Assembly: GCA_944376035.1 (NCBI GenBank)
Contig: CALWBJ010000151.1
Location: 1 to 5,213, forward strand
Length of the DNA stretch: 5,213 nucleotides
Source of the DNA: an uncultured Clostridia bacterium
GTDB taxonomy: Bacteria; Bacillota; Clostridia; Christensenellales; Borkfalkiaceae
Direction: 5' to 3'
This document shows positions 4,200-5,213 of this stretch, in pieces. Positions within the stretch are counted from its first letter, which is position 1; every line of letters begins with the position of its first letter. Both the position numbers and the translations under genes were made by a program. The notes under the pieces are model-generated. The model saw only the letters and a program-made list of their open reading frames with translations. It was not told where the DNA came from and did no database searches.

Positions 4200-5213
4200 A
4201 TAAAAGGCGAATTTTCAATAACAGTTTTACGAAAGAGGTTATTTGCAATTATTATTGCGGTAGCCTTTTTATTTTTGTTCGTTTTAGGCAGGCTTTTTTA
4301 CATTCAGGTTTTATGGGGCGACGCATTGCAGGAAAAAGCCATAGACCAATGGACAAGAGAAATACCCGTAATTGCGGCACGGGGAAAAATTGTTGACAGA
4401 AACGGAGTTGTTATTGCGGATAACGATGATACTTATACCGTGTTTGTAAGGAAGCGTGCCGTTACGGATATGAATGCGGTTGTAGACGCGTTATCGACAG
4501 TGTTGGAACTTGATAGAACTTACGTTGAAAACAGGCTTACCACTACTGTTTCGAGTGAAGTAACCATACAAAAACAGGTAAAAAAAGAAAAAATAGATCA
4601 ACTGTTGAAATACGGTTTTGAAGGGGTGTATTATTCTCGCGATAATTCGAGAGTATATCCTTACAACGAATTTTTATCATCTGTTTTGGGATTTACTTCA
4701 ACCGACGGTAAGGGGCAGGCAGGGCTCGAACTGTATTATGATAAATATCTTAGCGGTATTAACGGTGAGATTTTATATGAAACCGATATAGTCGGAGTGG
4801 AAATAGACGGCGGAAAGGCCAGTTATATCCCTGCAACGGACGGGTTTAACCTAAAACTTACGATAGATTATGATATACAGCAACTTTGTGAAACGGCGAT
4901 GGATGAGGCAATGGAAATACATAATGCCAAATCGGCGCAGATGCTTGTTCTTGATCCGTCTACCGGAGAAGTTCTGGCAATGTGTACAAAACCTTCTTTC
5001 AATCTTAACGATGTTCCGAGAGATGACCTTACGGCGCTTAATGCTCTTAGCAGAAACGGACTGGTATGCGATATTTATGAGCCGGGGTCAACGTTCAAGA
5101 TATTGACTTCTGCTGCCAATATTCAGGAATACCTTAACGGAAATTCCAATGCGTTTTCAACTTCGCATATTTTCAGTTCGTCAAGGTACAGGTATATAGA
5201 CGGTCAGAGGGTC
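4200..5213 (+). CDS. Class B penicillin-binding protein (FtsI/PbpB/SpoVD type), 3' end outside window
   Basis: Class B PBPs are membrane-anchored transpeptidases that cross-link septal peptidoglycan. Counting from the ATA at 4200, 338 residues are visible. Residues 10-14 are basic (RKRLF), then a membrane anchor (about 14-38) ends in GRLFYIQV. Next come QWTREIPVIAARGKIVDRNGVVIA (50-73, the conserved start of the dimerisation domain), GFTSTDGKGQAGLELYYDKYLSG (164-186), LTIDYDIQQLCE (220-231), SAQMLVLDPSTGEVLAM (245-261) and YEPGSTFK (293-300) with the SxxK catalytic serine S297 and K300. SxN, KTG and any PASTA domains would lie beyond the window. The frame opens after a TAA at 4179-4181 and has no ATG, GTG or TTG before a TTG at 4275 inside the membrane helix, so ATA is the likely start. 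FtsI/PbpB and SpoVD cannot be separated here. Confidence 0.92.
   Translation, partial: MKGEFSITVLRKRLFAIIIAVAFLFLFVLGRLFYIQVLWGDALQEKAIDQWTREIPVIAARGKIVDRNGVVIADNDDTYTVFVRKRAVTDMNAVVDALSTVLELDRTYVENRLTTTVSSEVTIQKQVKKEKIDQLLKYGFEGVYYSRDNSRVYPYNEFLSSVLGFTSTDGKGQAGLELYYDKYLSGINGEILYETDIVGVEIDGGKASYIPATDGFNLKLTIDYDIQQLCETAMDEAMEIHNAKSAQMLVLDPSTGEVLAMCTKPSFNLNDVPRDDLTALNALSRNGLVCDIYEPGSTFKILTSAANIQEYLNGNSNAFSTSHIFSSSRYRYIDGQRV

Noticed and set aside
2041..4248. Minus-strand open frames opposite mraZ, rsmH and the FtsL-like gene
   Set aside because: They lie antisense to well-identified genes, show no domain, and lack convincing ribosome binding sites.
4275..4277. TTG as the PBP start codon
   Set aside because: It lies within the membrane helix, has no Shine-Dalgarno, and would delete the basic and hydrophobic N-terminus expected of a class B PBP.
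4870..5106. 78-codon open frame on the plus strand
   Set aside because: It is an out-of-frame shadow inside the PBP transpeptidase region, where the real frame shows DPSTGEVLAM and STFK.

Overview
The window looks like ordinary core chromosome of a low-GC Bacillota, most likely a clostridium-like Gram-positive bacterium. The evidence is the AT-rich sequence, purine-rich Shine-Dalgarno sites (AAGGAG, GGAGG), and a mraZ-rsmH-ftsL-PBP order typical of the start of the division and cell wall (dcw) cluster in that phylum. The RsmH C-terminal cysteine cluster also resembles Bacillota homologs. Genus or family cannot be read from this sequence, and I see no mobile element, CRISPR array, tRNA or rRNA.

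Layout. Bases 1-414 are the C-terminal half of Lgt (prolipoprotein diacylglyceryl transferase), cut by the window edge. An AT-rich gap (415-703) holds a strong hairpin at 570-601, placed to terminate both lgt and the converging rpsT. rpsT (ribosomal protein S20) lies on the minus strand at 704-1120 and carries an unusual 50-residue tail. A divergent intergenic region (1121-1265) holds a good rpsT promoter. It leads into murI (glutamate racemase, 1266-1991), which is short, divergent, more AT-rich than its neighbours and lacks a Shine-Dalgarno site.

The dcw cluster then begins with a near-consensus promoter (TTGACA, 17 bp, TACAAT) overlapped by 10-bp-phased AAAGTGG-like repeats that I read as the MraZ operator. 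It continues with mraZ (2095-2526), rsmH (2519-3457, overlapping mraZ by 8 bases), an FtsL-like single-pass membrane protein (3485-4135), and the N-terminal two thirds of a class B penicillin-binding protein (4200 to the window end) with its SxxK serine. The four genes share a strand with small gaps and no terminator, so they are probably one transcript. MurI supplies D-glutamate for peptidoglycan, MraZ represses the operon, RsmH methylates 16S rRNA, and FtsL and the PBP form part of the septal synthesis machinery.

The most notable point is the PBP gene. Its frame has no ATG, GTG or TTG upstream of its membrane segment. The best start is an ATA at 4200, seven bases after a strong Shine-Dalgarno whose 5' part is paired in a predicted hairpin. 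Next are the phased MraZ boxes, the S20 tail, and a possibly leaderless murI. I found no convincing undescribed multi-gene system.
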